A DNA stretch of 64,000 bases from Crocodylus rhombifer (Eukaryota; Chordata; Crocodylia; Crocodylidae): the NCBI GenBank assembly GCA_038503035.1, contig JAVSML010024329.1:1-64000 (forward strand), read 5' to 3'. The notes under the pieces are model-generated. The model was not told the origin of the DNA. It worked only from the letters and a program-made list of their open reading frames with translations, and made no database searches. Within the stretch, counting starts at the first letter, position 1. The number at the start of each line of letters is the position of its first letter. This document shows, in pieces, positions 53,196 through 63,735 of the stretch. The position numbers were made by a program, and so were the translations under genes.

Positions 53196-53921
53196 ACAGA
53201 ATATCCTGTCGAAGGTGTGAGACAGAACTGTTCTTGCAGTAACATACATCTAAGTCACATATGTAAACTTTGGGGCTTCCCTAATCAAATCTGGCATGAT
53301 GCATGTTTTGTTAACCACTGGCTTGCATTCATAACATAAAAGAAGATAGACCATGTCTTGATTGTCCTCCTATATCCCTGGCGCTCAGCTTTTCCCTGAG
53401 CTCCTTCCCTGCTCCTTCCCAGCATGGAAGAAAGCGGCTCCTCACCCACCCCGTGTCCTGCACTCCCTGCTGCAGCCGCTTGAAGCCCATGCAGAGCTGT
53501 CCGGAGAAGGCACAGGCAGCCCCAGGTGGGCTGCAAGTGGCTGCAGTGCAGAACACAAGGAACAAGGTGAGCAAGGGGCCACTTTCCCAGCCCCCTCCCC
53601 AGGCTCAGCACCAGCTTCTAACCTGGCTCTGCTGCTAGCCTGGGCCCCACGCCAGCTTCAGCCTCACCCATCAGGGCTGCATGTGGTGACAGCAGCTGCA
53701 GCCCCCCCCCCACTTGCCATGCTGGGCAGTGTTTGCCACTGCCACCTGTGTGCTGCCCTGCACACGAGCTGTGGGTGGGCAGCAGCAGCCAACACTGAAT
53801 TGTTCTATAAAATTGTTTTCTATAGAATTTATAACATCAGCTAAATCACAAAAAAGTAAATTGTACTTATTTACTATTTGAGATCAAATATAAACAAATC
53901 TCCCCCTGTATGAGAAGACAT
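53196..53921. other. GC-rich unassigned block
   Basis: 53390-53790 is GC-rich with CAGCAGC-type words, and a 160-codon frame crosses it (53362-53844). The composition and lack of domains argue against a gene; it resembles GC-rich cores of other local elements. Past it, TTCTATA and TATAGAA form a small inverted pair at 53812-53829. Confidence 0.4.
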
Positions 53922-53924
53922 ACA

Positions 53925-54901
53925 GGGAGCATCTACATGAGATGCTTTACTGAGCAACAGAGCTAATTATTGTGCAGTAAGCATCCATGCCTACACATGC
54001 AGACGCTTACTGCACAGCAATTGGTTCTAATTATGAGTAAATTTGCTCCCTGCAAATGCAAGTAGCAACTTTACCCAAGATTACTTACTGCACAGTAGCC
54101 TATGTAGACACAGTAGACACCTGACCAGGAGCAAATGTGCTGCTCTTAAGCCGGGCAGCAGGAAGCAGGAGATTGCTTCCTGCCACTGGGAAATGCCTGC
54201 TGCCAGGGCAGACTCCACCACTGGAGCCCAGGAGAGGACAATGTCCCCCTGCCCTGGCAGCAGGAAGCTCCCAGCCCCCACTGTGTAATCACAGGACCCC
54301 AGCTTAGAGATCCTTCTCTCTCAGCACCAGCTCTGTGGTCATGGGGCCGGCACTGGGACATTCTTCTCTCCCAGGTTCTCCCAGCACCAGCCCTGTGACT
54401 GCAGAGCTGGCACTGGGAGAGAAGGCTCTCCCACCCCGGCCCTGTGACTATGCAACTCGAGCTGGTGAAAAGAATCTCCCCATGACTACAGGGCTGATGC
54501 TAGGAGATAAGGATCTCCTGGCCCTACAATCGCAGAGAAGGGGCTGGGAGTTCCCTGATGCTGGGGCAGACGGACATTGTCCCTGGCTGAGTTCCAGTGG
54601 CGGAGCCTACCCAGGCAGCAGATTGCTCCTGCAGGCAGGGAGCAATGTTCCAGCCCCCACCAGGATACAGGCCCCTGGGCTCTGGCCCCTGGGCTAGTAC
54701 CCAAGAGAAACCTAGAGCTCCCCCTGGCTGCTGCAGGGAACTGTTGCATGGCTGTAGAGAGCAGGAGCAATCTGCTGCTAAAAGCAACAAATCTGCTCCT
54801 GCATCCCCACATGTGTACACACGTGCCCAGGAGAATTTACTCTTGGGTTGCTTGCTTGAGAATAAACTGGTCCCAGATTATTTGCACATATAGATACACC
54901 C
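53925..54901. mobile_element. TIR element, 977 bp, 3-bp duplication ACA
   Basis: Left end GGGAGCATCTACATGAG; right end reverse-complemented GGGTGTATCTATATGTGC. ACA lies at 53922-53924 and 54902-54904. Subterminal TTACTGCACAG words match 18614. The core (54290-54530) is a degenerate tandem array of roughly 50-65-base units built on CAGCACCAGCCCTGTGACT...CTGGGAGAGAAGG. The frame at 54335-54697 reflects these repeats. No transposase. Confidence 0.75.
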
Positions 54902-54974
54902 ACACACAAGCCAAAAAATTACATCTGGTGAGTACCCAACTGGGTCTAGTCTAATCTGTCTAGGTTTTTATACC

Positions 54975-56900
54975 ATAGTTTCATAGCTTCTAGAGCTGAG
55001 CAGATCATCGAGTCTGACCCCCTGCCATGGCAGGAAAGAGTACTGGGGTCAAATGACCCCAGCAAGGTGTACATCCAGCCTCCTCTTAAAGACCCCCAGG
55101 GTAGAAGCCAGCACCACTTCACTTGGAAGTTGGTTCCAGATCCTAGACACCCTGTGAAGTAGTGCCTCCTGATGTCTAGTCTAAATCTACCCTCTTCCAG
55201 CTTGTGACCGTAATTTCTAGTCAACCCTGGTAGTGCTCGGGGGAACAGGGACTCCCCCAGTGCCTGCTGGTCCCCTCCAACTAGTTTGTAACAGGCCACT
55301 AGATCCCCCCTCAGCCTTTCTTGTGGAGGCTGAACAGGTCCAGGTCCCGTAGCTTCTCCTCATCGGGCCTGCCCTGCTGCCCCCTGATCATGCAAGTGGC
55401 CCTCCTCTGGACCCTCTCCATGCTGTCCACTTCCCTCTTGAAGTGCGGCACCCAGAACTGGACACAGTGCTCCAGCTATGCCCTGACCAGTGCCGCATAG
55501 AGGGGGAGGATCACCTCCTTGGACCTGCTTGAGATGCATCTGTGGATGGATGACAAGATACAGTTGGCCTTCCTGACTGCCTCCCCACACTGCCGGCCCA
55601 TGTTCATCTTGGAGTCAATGATGACTCCAAGATCCTTTTCTGCCTCTGTACTGACAAGAATGGAGTTCCCCAATCTGTAGGCATGGAGCCAGTTGTTCCT
55701 CCCCAGGTGCATCACCTTGCACTTGTCAGTGTTAAATCCCATCCCGTTCTCATCCGCTCACCCCTGTAACCTGTCTAGGTCCAATCACAGCCTATTCTTC
55801 TCTTCTAGTGTGCCCACAACCCCCCACATCTTAGTGTCATCAGCAAATTTGAACAGGGTGCTTTTTACCCCCTCGTCCAAGTTGCTGATGAAGATGTTGA
55901 ACAGTGCGGGCCCAAGGACCAAGCCCTGCGGAACCCCACTGCCCACATCTCTCCAGGTCGAAAATGACCCATCCACCACCACTCTCTGGGTGCGGCCCTC
56001 CAGCCAGTTGGCGACCCAATTGACTGTGTGGGTGTCGACACCACAGCCCCCCAGTTTCTGAATGAGAATGGGGTGAGAGAGAGTGTCGAAGGCTTTCCGA
56101 AAGTCCAGGAAGACTATGTCCACTGCTACCCCTGCATCTGAGGGTTTGGTGACCTGGTCATAGAAGGCCACCAGCTTGGTCTGACAGGACCTGCCACTAA
56201 TGAACCCGTGTTGGTTTCCCCTAAGCATAATCTCCCCTGCTGGCCCCTTGTAGATTTGCGCCAGAATAATTTTCTCAAAAAGCTTGCCCAGGATCAAGGT
56301 AAGACTAACTGGCCTAGTTTCCTGGGTCCTCCTTCCTCCCCTTTTTGAAGATGGGAACCACATTGGCCCTCTTCCAGTCCTCTGGCACCACACCAGAGCA
56401 CCACGAGTGCTTGTAAGCCGTGCCGGGGTCCTGCAATGACCTCAGCCAATTCCCTCAGTACTCTAGGGTAGAGATCGTCTGGACCATGTGATTTGAATAC
56501 ATCCAGTCCTTCCAGAAGTTCCCTGACTAGATCCTCCCTGACCCTTGGCCTAGGTGCGCCTCCCCTGGAGTTTAAGGGGGGCCCAGTGGGGGGGGTGACT
56601 GTTCTGGTCCCTGCTTAGGAAAATGGAGGTAAAGAAATCATTAAATATGTTGGCTTTGTCATCTGGTATGATGACCAAATTTCCTAACATGTCCTGCAGA
56701 GGCCCCACGTTACCCGGTACCTTCTTTTTGCCCCCTATGTATTTAAAAAAGGACTTCTTGTTGTCCTTGATCTGGGAAGATAGTCCCAGTTCCATCTCCG
56801 CTTTGGCCTTCCTGACTGCCCCGAGCAACTGCGGTATAGTTCTCCCTGGTGATGGCCCCTCCCTTCCATTAGGTGTACGCCTCCCTTTTTGCTAGGAGAC
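54975..56900 (-). pseudogene. CR1 ORF2 RT and C-terminal domain, frameshifted
   Basis: Successive open stretches: 56550-56828 (SQIKDNKKSFFKYIGGKKK, NIFNDFFTSIF), 55785-56393 (VSLTLILGKLFEKII, FLDFRKAFDTLSHP, GVPQGLVLGPALFNIFISN, FADDTKMWG with both aspartates), 55476-55742 (MGFNTDKCKVMHLGRNN, DSKMNMGRQCG), and 54946-55299 (LPGLTRNYGHKLEEGRFRLDI). Motifs are well conserved but at least three shifts break the frame. Confidence 0.85.
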
Positions 56901-56901
56901 A

Positions 56902-57882
56902 TTACCGGATGCTTTTGGTGAGCCATGGGGTCTTGTGTGCCCTCCTGCTCCCTTTGATCCGTGTTGGGATTACCTCCCTTTGGGCTTGGAGGATCGTCTC
57001 CTTAAAGAGCGACCACTCTCCTTGGACACCTGGCTCCCCTCCCCTCCAGGACCTCAGTGCTTCCCCGACTATTCTCCTTAGCTCATTGAAGTCTTCTGTC
57101 CTGAAATCTAGGGCTGCTGCCTTGCTGTAGGCCTTTGCCACCTTGCGCTGGATGGTGAAGTCCAGCAGGCGATGATCACTTTCACCCAGGTGGTTGAGCA
57201 CCCGCAGCCCCCTCACCAGGTCATCACCCATGGCCAGCACCAGGTCCAACAAGGTGTCTCCCCTGGTGGGGCTGTGCACCTCCTGGGTTAGATGGAGGTC
57301 CTGCATTCTGGCTAGGAACTTACATGAGCGGTCAGACCTGGCTGACTGCTCTTCCCAGCAGATGTCTGGAAAGTTCAGGTTCCCCATGACAACCACATCC
57401 TTTGACTTCACTACCTCCATGAGCTGACTTAAGAATTCCTGGTCAAGCTCTTCCCCTTGGTTGGGAGGTCTGTAGTAGATCCCCACCGTTAAGAATCTTT
57501 CCCCTTGACTGCCTTGTATTCTAACCCAAAGCACTTCAGAGTGCCCCTCCCCTGATTCTTTGCTAATTGACGAAGATGTGTATTCCTCCTTAATATAGAG
57601 TGCCACCCCCCTACCTTTCCTTCCTATCCTGTCCCTCCTGTACAGCCTATAGCCCTTGACATTCACCGCCCAGTCATGCATTGGGTCCCACCATGTTTCA
57701 GTGATCTCTACTATGTCTGGGTTGGTGTCAGCTAGCAGGAGGGTAAGTTCCTCCTGCTTGTTTCCCATACTACAAGCATTTGTGTAGAGGCATTTGAGGC
57801 CTCCTGTGGATGGGTGCACTGGCCCCCTACTTTGAGCATTACTTTGGCCCCTGTCACTTACCTGTATATATGTTCCGCTCAT
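56902..57882 (-). pseudogene. CR1 ORF2 APE endonuclease, 326-codon open stretch, catalytic site altered
   Basis: Motifs: LYTNACSMGNKQ (Asn35), ITETWWDP (Glu62), GIYYRPP (134-140), VVMGNLNFPDI where the catalytic GDFN has become GNLN (167-170, Asp to Asn), then LDLVLAMGDD and ESDHRLL (235-240). The domain is otherwise complete for an APE-type nuclease. The frame is lost at 56902, at the spacer before the RT. The Asp change should abolish DNA cleavage. Confidence 0.85.
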
Positions 57883-58336
57883 CAGTCTAGGCTGGGCTGT
57901 ACTTGTGGGTGTTGCTTGGTCTGGCAGTCTGATGTTTCCTCCACCCTCATCTTCCCTCTCCCCCAGTGAGCCTAGTTTAAAGCCCGCCGAAGGAGGGCTT
58001 TAAATTCATGCTCATCACTGCAGTATTTGAGTGACTTTAAGCAACCTGACTAACAACTGCCACATGTTTTTTTTCTCCAATACTCTCTCCAGAGGAAAAG
58101 TAGGTGCAGTGGAGTCTTTTTTGGAATTTTTTGTTGCAGCATATATATTTACATATGTAACTTAGAAAAGTCTGTGTGTTTCTTAGAAAAGTGAAGGTCA
58201 AAGAAATGTGTCTTAGACTTAGGTCAGTGGTAAAGTTTGCGATGTTTTCTAGTTCCTGAGCAAGTTAGGTTCCTCCTCTCCTGTACAGAGATTTTTCCTT
58301 TTGTGTCATAGAGGAAAACTGTTGATTACAATCTTC

Positions 58337-58430
58337 AAGCACCTATACATGTGCAGCAAGGCTGCTCTGACATGCTGTAAATACAACGCACCCTCCCGCC
58401 CCCACTCCCAGAGCATGTGTATAAATGCCC
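58337..58430 (+). mobile_element. Internally deleted TIR element of the 2094 family, 94 bp, duplication TTC
   Basis: It runs from AAGCACCTATACATGTGC to GCATGTGTATAAATGCCC, inverted copies. TTC occurs at 58334-58336 and 58431-58433. Only the terminal parts remain, including GGCTGCTCTGACATGCTGTA and the cytosine-rich stretch. Confidence 0.7.
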
Positions 58431-58433
58431 TTC

Positions 58434-59381
58434 ATCAACACGTATGGAACCAAGGCACTAAGCTTTTGGAAGCTAAAGGCTGAGGTTTCCATTTCTGTGT
58501 GTTTGCAGTACACAGAGCTGATAAAGAGATCCACCATCAGCAGTAGCTGGAGCTTGCTAAATGCTAAAGGTTTTGTGTCCAGGTATACAGTATTGCTGTA
58601 GTTCAGCCAAGAGGAAATCTACACACAAGATAATCTCCAATGATTTCAGTAGTTTTACTCTTTTTTCTCATGTTAAGCATGTGTGCAGCATTTGGGGTAA
58701 TAATGCTGAAATGGTAAGGATGAAATGTTTACTTAAATTATACAAGAGGAAACTTTTACTTAAATTATACAAGACAAATAAAACTAGATCTTCATCATGA
58801 GAGGAAGACACCTGGAAATGAAAAGGAAAAGAAGAGGGATTGCAATGAATGTATTGCAGGCAATATGTGACACTGAACTTTCAACACAGAAGTGTATGAA
58901 CAGGGCCAGATTTGCACATCTAAACATTTTGCTTCACTATCAAAAATTGAAATAGCTATGCAAGACATTTTGGAAACATAAAGACTGACCCAAATATGTA
59001 AGTTCAAAAGCTCTTTAAGAATGAATCAGTCAGACTGGATAGGTTAACAAGATTGAATTGCTACCTAAAATTTGAACTTTTTTAATACTTTTAACTAGTT
59101 TGGTTAACCAGCCTGCAGATTTGTTTTTCATTTTCACATACCTTTAAATTTTATTTCCTTCTTTTGTCTGCTTCTAACCTCAGGGGCTAGAAATCATATA
59201 AAACAGGCTTTCTCCTGAGGTTTTTTTTACATTTTTTGGTTCTGGACAAACATACAAAACAATTTCCTTCCTTCTTGGCTTCTCAGACTTACAATTTTAG
59301 TATTTTCCCATTTTTATCTCAGGGAAAATCAAGAACTACAAAAACAATTGAGGTGACATGCCAGACTGAACTTCACCCTAT
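58434..59381. other. Unassigned sequence
   Basis: Contains a direct duplication of TTACTTAAATTATACAAGA at about 58730 and 58757. No gene signal. Confidence 0.45.
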
Positions 59382-59576
59382 TGGTCATGTCTACACAAGA
59401 TGCTTTACTACACCTACACATAGCTTACTGCACAGTACAGGCACACAACTATACGTGCATGCCCTTACTGCACAGTAAAAATGGCTAATTCTGACAAAAA
59501 TTGATACCTGCAAATGCAGGTATCAAATTTAGACACAATTAGTTAAAGTGCAGTAATGCGCGTGTAGACTGGACCC
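59382..59576. mobile_element. TIR element, 195 bp, with conserved inner hairpin
   Basis: Left end TGGTCATGTCTACACAAG; right end reverse-complemented GGGTCCAGTCTACACGCG. The inner perfect hairpin TTGATACCTGC/GCAGGTATCAA at about 59500-59527 recurs in the 519-901 element. TTACTGCACAGTA words match 18614 and 53925. No duplication seen. Confidence 0.6.
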
Positions 59577-59983
59577 AACACAAACTTTAATGCTGGGTCT
59601 GTCTAGCCACAAGGGGGCCACCCTGAGCACAGCCCCAGGGATCCTGGCTAGCCAGCTCTCCTGCTCCAGGGCTGGGCTGCTCTGTGGTAGCCCCTAGCTG
59701 CAGGATATAAAAGCCTGTGGCTATTTTGTGCCCTAAGGCACACACACCAGGACTTTGGAGCACTGCCAGCTCTGCCTAGGACCCAGGCTGCCTCTGCCAA
59801 TCCTGTCCCCTAGGCAGAGCTGCTGCTTGGCCACAGATGACTGTTATAAAGGGCTGCAGCCACACAGGGACAGGGGCCCAGAGAGCTGGCGCTGGATGCA
59901 CCACCACATCCTCCCCATCAAGGACCAGTTCTGCCCACATGTGCATGCCCAAGCCTTCCAGCTGGGGCCCCAACTGGAAGCAA
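59577..59983 (+). promoter_or_regulatory. Upstream region of the Myb/SANT-like gene with a TATA box
   Basis: GC-rich sequence with TATAAAAG at 59706-59713. It is followed by a possible leader and the frame 59755-59994 (glutamine/proline-rich, no motif). The position 280 bases before the Myb/SANT-like domain fits a core promoter. Confidence 0.4.
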
Positions 59984-60562
59984 GAGATTGGTGACCTCAT
60001 GGCCCTCTAGAAGAATGCAGAGGTTCATAGACAGTTCACGCATGGTGGGCACTTGAAAACCTATATTTATGAGGCCTTGCTGGGTGACATGTGGGAGCAA
60101 GGGCACTCCCAGATGGTCCAGCAGTGCCACATAAAGATCAAGGCCTTGTGGGCACACAAGATGGCCATGATCAATGACAGTTGTCAGACTGGTCATGCCC
60201 ACAAGACCATGCCCTTTATGTGGCAACTGACCAACATTTTGGCACCTCAGAACCCAGGCCACAACCCTGCAGTTTACACCAGCATGGACTGCCTGACCAA
60301 GCCCCCACCCTGCCCTGACCCCTCTAGTGGTGACACCTCCCTGGAGGATGGGCCCTCAGGTGCTCAGCACCCCAACCCACTCACCTGCACAGCTGCTGCA
60401 CCCACTACCAGCTTGGGGTGTCCTGGCCAGCAGCTGCTTTATGAGCATCAGACCCCACCACGAGGAGCAGCTGGTCATGACACCACCAGACTCCAGAAGT
60501 ATCAGCTCCTCCCGGGGGGAGGGGCCAAGCTGGGTGCCAGCCCACAGCACACTGTGGGCTGA
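59984..60562 (+). pseudogene. Myb/SANT-like (trihelix) DNA-binding domain gene, Harbinger-associated type, decayed
   Basis: One frame reads EIGDLMAL, a stop (60008-60010), then KNAEVHRQFTHGGHLKTYIY, EALLGDMWEQGHSQ, VQQCHIKIKALW, SCQTGHAHKTMPFMWQLTNILA. This fits the MSANTD-type domain found in Harbinger partner proteins and related host genes (E..DLIALW...V...F....H....IYE.IA..M...GH.R...QCR.KIK.L...T.PF..EL..ILG). Expected aromatic residues of the helices are mostly kept. After the domain a proline/serine-rich linker runs to the stop at 60560-60562. Such proteins bind element ends and assist the transposase. One stop in the domain suggests decay; a related host gene cannot be excluded. Confidence 0.7.
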
Positions 60563-61720
60563 GGACACTGGACACAGCCAGAAGCCATTGGCAATGGGAA
60601 AGCCCACACTAAGCCGCCCGCCTCGCCAGTCCCAGTTCTCTCACCGGGGAGAGAGTCCTAGCCACTCCTGCCCCCACCCCTGCTTCCCTCCCAAATCAGC
60701 CTGCCTGAACTCCCCTGGCCCTTGGTTCCCCCTCCACAGCATGCAGAGAGGCAGGATATGGTTCCAAACTATATTAATCAGTCCATGTCCATGAAGCTGG
60801 GTGGCCACAGGCCTCTCATGCACCAAGAAAGGCATTGATACTGGCAGCAAAGTCCTCCTCAGGAGTGGGGGGCTGGGATGTGCAGCACTGCCACAGGTAG
60901 CCCTCCAGGTGGCAGGAGAGGTTGTGGGGGAGCCTGGGCTTGCCCTCCATATGACTGAAGTTCAGAATCTTAAACCAAGACTGCAGGTGTGCCCAGGGCA
61001 CCAGGACGATCAGCAACAGCAGCACATACTGGCTTGGGCACCCCTCAACCTGCACAAACAGCTCATCGGACACCACCTGGGGCACACACAGCAGGAGCAT
61101 GCTTGTGGCACAGCGGTGGTGCAGTGGGGAACTTGCCCCAGGGTTTCTCCCTAGAGAAGCCCCCAGTGGGGGGGGAGGGGAGAGGGCACAGCCAGCTCCT
61201 TGCCCCAGTTGTCAAGGAGCCCCCCATGCCCCCCATGCCCAGGTCCCATGGGCTGGGCAGCAGCACAGAAGAGCAGGTGGCCTGCAGAGTCAGAGGAGGG
61301 GAGTGGGGTCTGGAGCCACAGCAGTAGGTGCTACCAGCAGCCTAGCCTGTTCTGCTCTGGGAAGGAGGCAAAGTAAGTAAGCTGCCTGCAGCTAGCACCC
61401 AGCTGCCCATGAGCCCCAGGGTCACCAGAAGGATCAGCAGGGATGGGGTGCTTGGCCACTAGCCACCTCATCCCAGGCCTGCCTGGCTAGCTTACCATGG
61501 TTCCTGGGCACCCATGCATGGCCGACCCCCAATCTAAGGCCAGGCAGCATGCAGCCCCTGGTGTACAGCATCTTATCTATGAAATGTTGCAAACTCTCAG
61601 AAAAGGCTTCTGTCTCTTGTCTCTGCAGGACCAACATCTGCATGTGGGGGAGACCTTACCAGCCCCAGTGGGGATGCAGGCTCCGAGTTGCTGCCAGCCA
61701 GTGCTAAAACCATCCAGATA
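60563..61720. other. GC-rich sequence between Myb/SANT relic and CR1, unidentified
   Basis: Both strands have frames of 80-117 codons. On the minus strand 60816-61100 reads FVQVEGCPSQYVLLLLIVLV..., hydrophobic and perhaps transmembrane-like. 61434-61643 reads FSESLQHFIDKMLY.... I recognise neither. If the element is Harbinger-like, a transposase gene would be expected nearby, but no DDE motif was seen. Confidence 0.35.
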
Positions 61721-63290
61721 TGGCTAAACAATATGGGACAACTGACACCCAGGAAAAAGCCAACCTGCTTAATGGGTATTTTGTGTCAGGTTTTCACCAG
61801 CCCCAAGGGACAGCCCTGCTCAATATGGTATGGGAAGGCCAGGGTGAGGGATAATTATTACCCTTCATCAATGTAGACCATGTGAAGAAACACCTTGAGA
61901 GGCTGGACATCTTCAAGTCAGCTGGCCCAGATACTTAAGGACCTGGCAGACATTATAGCTCAGCCACTGGCATGGATCTTCGAGAACTTGTAGCGCTCAG
62001 ATGAAGTGCCCAAAGACTGGAAGAAGACCAATGTGGTGCCTACATTCAAGAAAAGGAGAAAAGTAGATCAGGGGAACTACAGGCCTATCATATTGACCCC
62101 TATCTCAGGGAAGATCTTGGAAAAAATTATCAAAGAGATCATGCTTGACAAACTAGCTGATGGCAACATCCTGAGGGATAGCCAGCAACAAACAACAGGT
62201 TTGTTATGGGTAGGTCTTGCCTGACCAACCTCATCTCCTTCTATGACCAGATGACACCTGGACAATGGAGAAGAGATTAAAGTCATATATCTTGATTTTC
62301 AAAAATCCTTCTATCTGGTATCCCATGATCATTTCAGAAAAACTGGCCAACTGCAGCCTTGGCTACATCACAGTACACTGGCTAGGGAATTGGCTCTGAG
62401 GTTGGACCCAGAGAGTGGTAGTTCAAAGAAGTCAATCATTGTGCGATGCCGTGACCAATGGGGGTCCCCCAAGGCTCCGTCCTTATACTCTTTAACATGT
62501 TTATTAACAGTATAGACATTTGTGTCAGAAGTGGACTGGCTAAGTTCCCTGATGACACCAAACTTTGGGGTAAAGTGTCCATACCTGAGGATAGGCTGAT
62601 GATCCAGGCTGATCTTGACAGGCTCAGAAAATGGGCAGATGAAAACCTGATGGCATTCAACACTGAAAATGCAAGGTACTCCATCTTGGGGAAAAAACCC
62701 TGCAGCATGCTTATAGGCTCGGCACCACAGCTGAAAGGGACTTGGGGGTCATGATTGACCACAAGAAGAATATGAGCCACCAATGTGTTGCTTCAGCTGG
62801 TAAAGCAAGCAAAACTCTGGATGCTTCTCAAGCAAATCCCAGTATGTCATCCTCCCACTGTATTCAGCCTTGGTGAGGCCGCAGCTGGAGTACTACACCC
62901 AATTCTGAGCTCCACAATTCAAGAAGGATGTGGAGAAGCTTGAAAGAGTCCAGAAGAGAGCCACATGCATGATCAGAAGGCAAGAGAACAGGCCTTATGA
63001 TGAGAGTCTGAGAGCTATGGGATTTTCAGCCGGCAAAAGCGCAGGCTCAGGGGGGACCTGGTGGCTGTCTATAAGTATATAAGGGGATCTGGAGGAATGC
63101 CTGTTCACCAGAGCACCCCAAGAGATGACAAGGTTAAACTGTCACAAACTCCTCCAAGACCATGTCAGGCTGGGCATAAGGAAGAACTTCTTTACTGTCC
63201 AAGCCCTGAAGGCCCGGAACAGACTGCTGCCAGAGGTGGTGCAAGCACTTACTCTGGACTCCTTTAAGAGATATTTGGATCTTTATCTTG
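61721..63290 (+). pseudogene. CR1 ORF2 RT, decayed
   Basis: Broken frames include 62006-62224 (PKDWKKTNVVPTFKKRRKVD, NYRPIILTPISGKILEKII), a LDFQKSFYLVSHDHF stretch near 62290-62333, and 62458-62754 (GVPQGSVLILFNMFI, then FPDDTKLWG in place of FADD). The C-terminal part near 62870-63290 holds [21 protein letters not shown] and VVQALTLDSFKRYLD-like relics. A small deletion at 62100-62110 and many stops rule out function. Confidence 0.85.
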
Positions 63291-63393
63291 CTGAGATCCC
63301 TTGACCCCAGCTGACTTCCTGCCCCTGGGGCAGGGGGCTGGACTCGATGATCTTCCAAGGTCCCTTCCAGCCCTAGTGTCTATGAAATTTATG
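61721..63393 (+). mobile_element. CR1 subfamily 1, 5'-truncated copy inserted in the Myb/SANT locus
   Basis: It starts at GGCTAAACAATATGGGACAA, equal to CTAAACCAGATGGGGCAAC at 24325, and ends in AGTGTCTATGAAATTTATGG. It is clearly more diverged than the 24-kb and 43-kb copies. Confidence 0.85.
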
Positions 63394-63415
63394 GATGTGT
63401 CAGTGGCGCACATTG

Positions 63416-63735
63416 GATAGGACCATCCTGCTCCAGTGGCTTATGACAGTGGTAGAGGAGCAGGAGGCATGAGCACAGGCCTGGTAGGCAGAGGACATTG
63501 GCCAGAAGATCGTCTGAGAGGAGGAGTGGGACCGGGTGCAGCAGGATATGGACAGATGCCTTGGAGTAGGAGCTAATTGAGCTCCTCCAGCAGCAGATGG
63601 CCCTCAAGGCCCAGGCAGTGGAAGCCACAGACACCAACCACCAGACCCTGGACCCCCTCCTGGGCCTGGCAGTCATGTCCATGTCCCCCACTGCTGGCCC
63701 CCAGGACCCCTGGGTCCCACTTGCCACCCCATAGC
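63416..63735 (+). pseudogene. C-terminal part of the Myb/SANT-like gene
   Basis: In one frame: DRTILLQWLMTVVEEQEA, stop, then after further stops EEEWDRVQQDMDRCLG and, with a shift, ELIELLQQQMALKAQAVEA. Charged, coiled-coil-like C-termini of this layout (RR..LLQ....EE......E..WR..Q.....L..L.....E.......Q) are usual in Myb/SANT-like proteins related to Harbinger partners. Placement on the same strand downstream of 59984-60562 suggests one former gene, later interrupted by the CR1 copy. Confidence 0.5.

Larger units (their letters stand above)
54960..58005 (-). mobile_element. CR1 subfamily 2, nearly complete ORF2 copy, minus strand
   Basis: Read on the minus strand it starts in the last codons of ORF1 (GGGCTTTAAACTAG at about 57990-57977), then ORF2 endonuclease, RT and C-terminal domain, ending with the 3' region at 54960-55020. 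About 3.05 kb, with several frameshifts. It is the parent type of the nested copy at 6173-7900. Confidence 0.9.

Noticed and set aside
53362..53844. 160-codon frame
   Set aside because: Lies in GC-rich repeat-like sequence, has CAG-type compositional bias and no motif; splicing signals alone do not support an exon.
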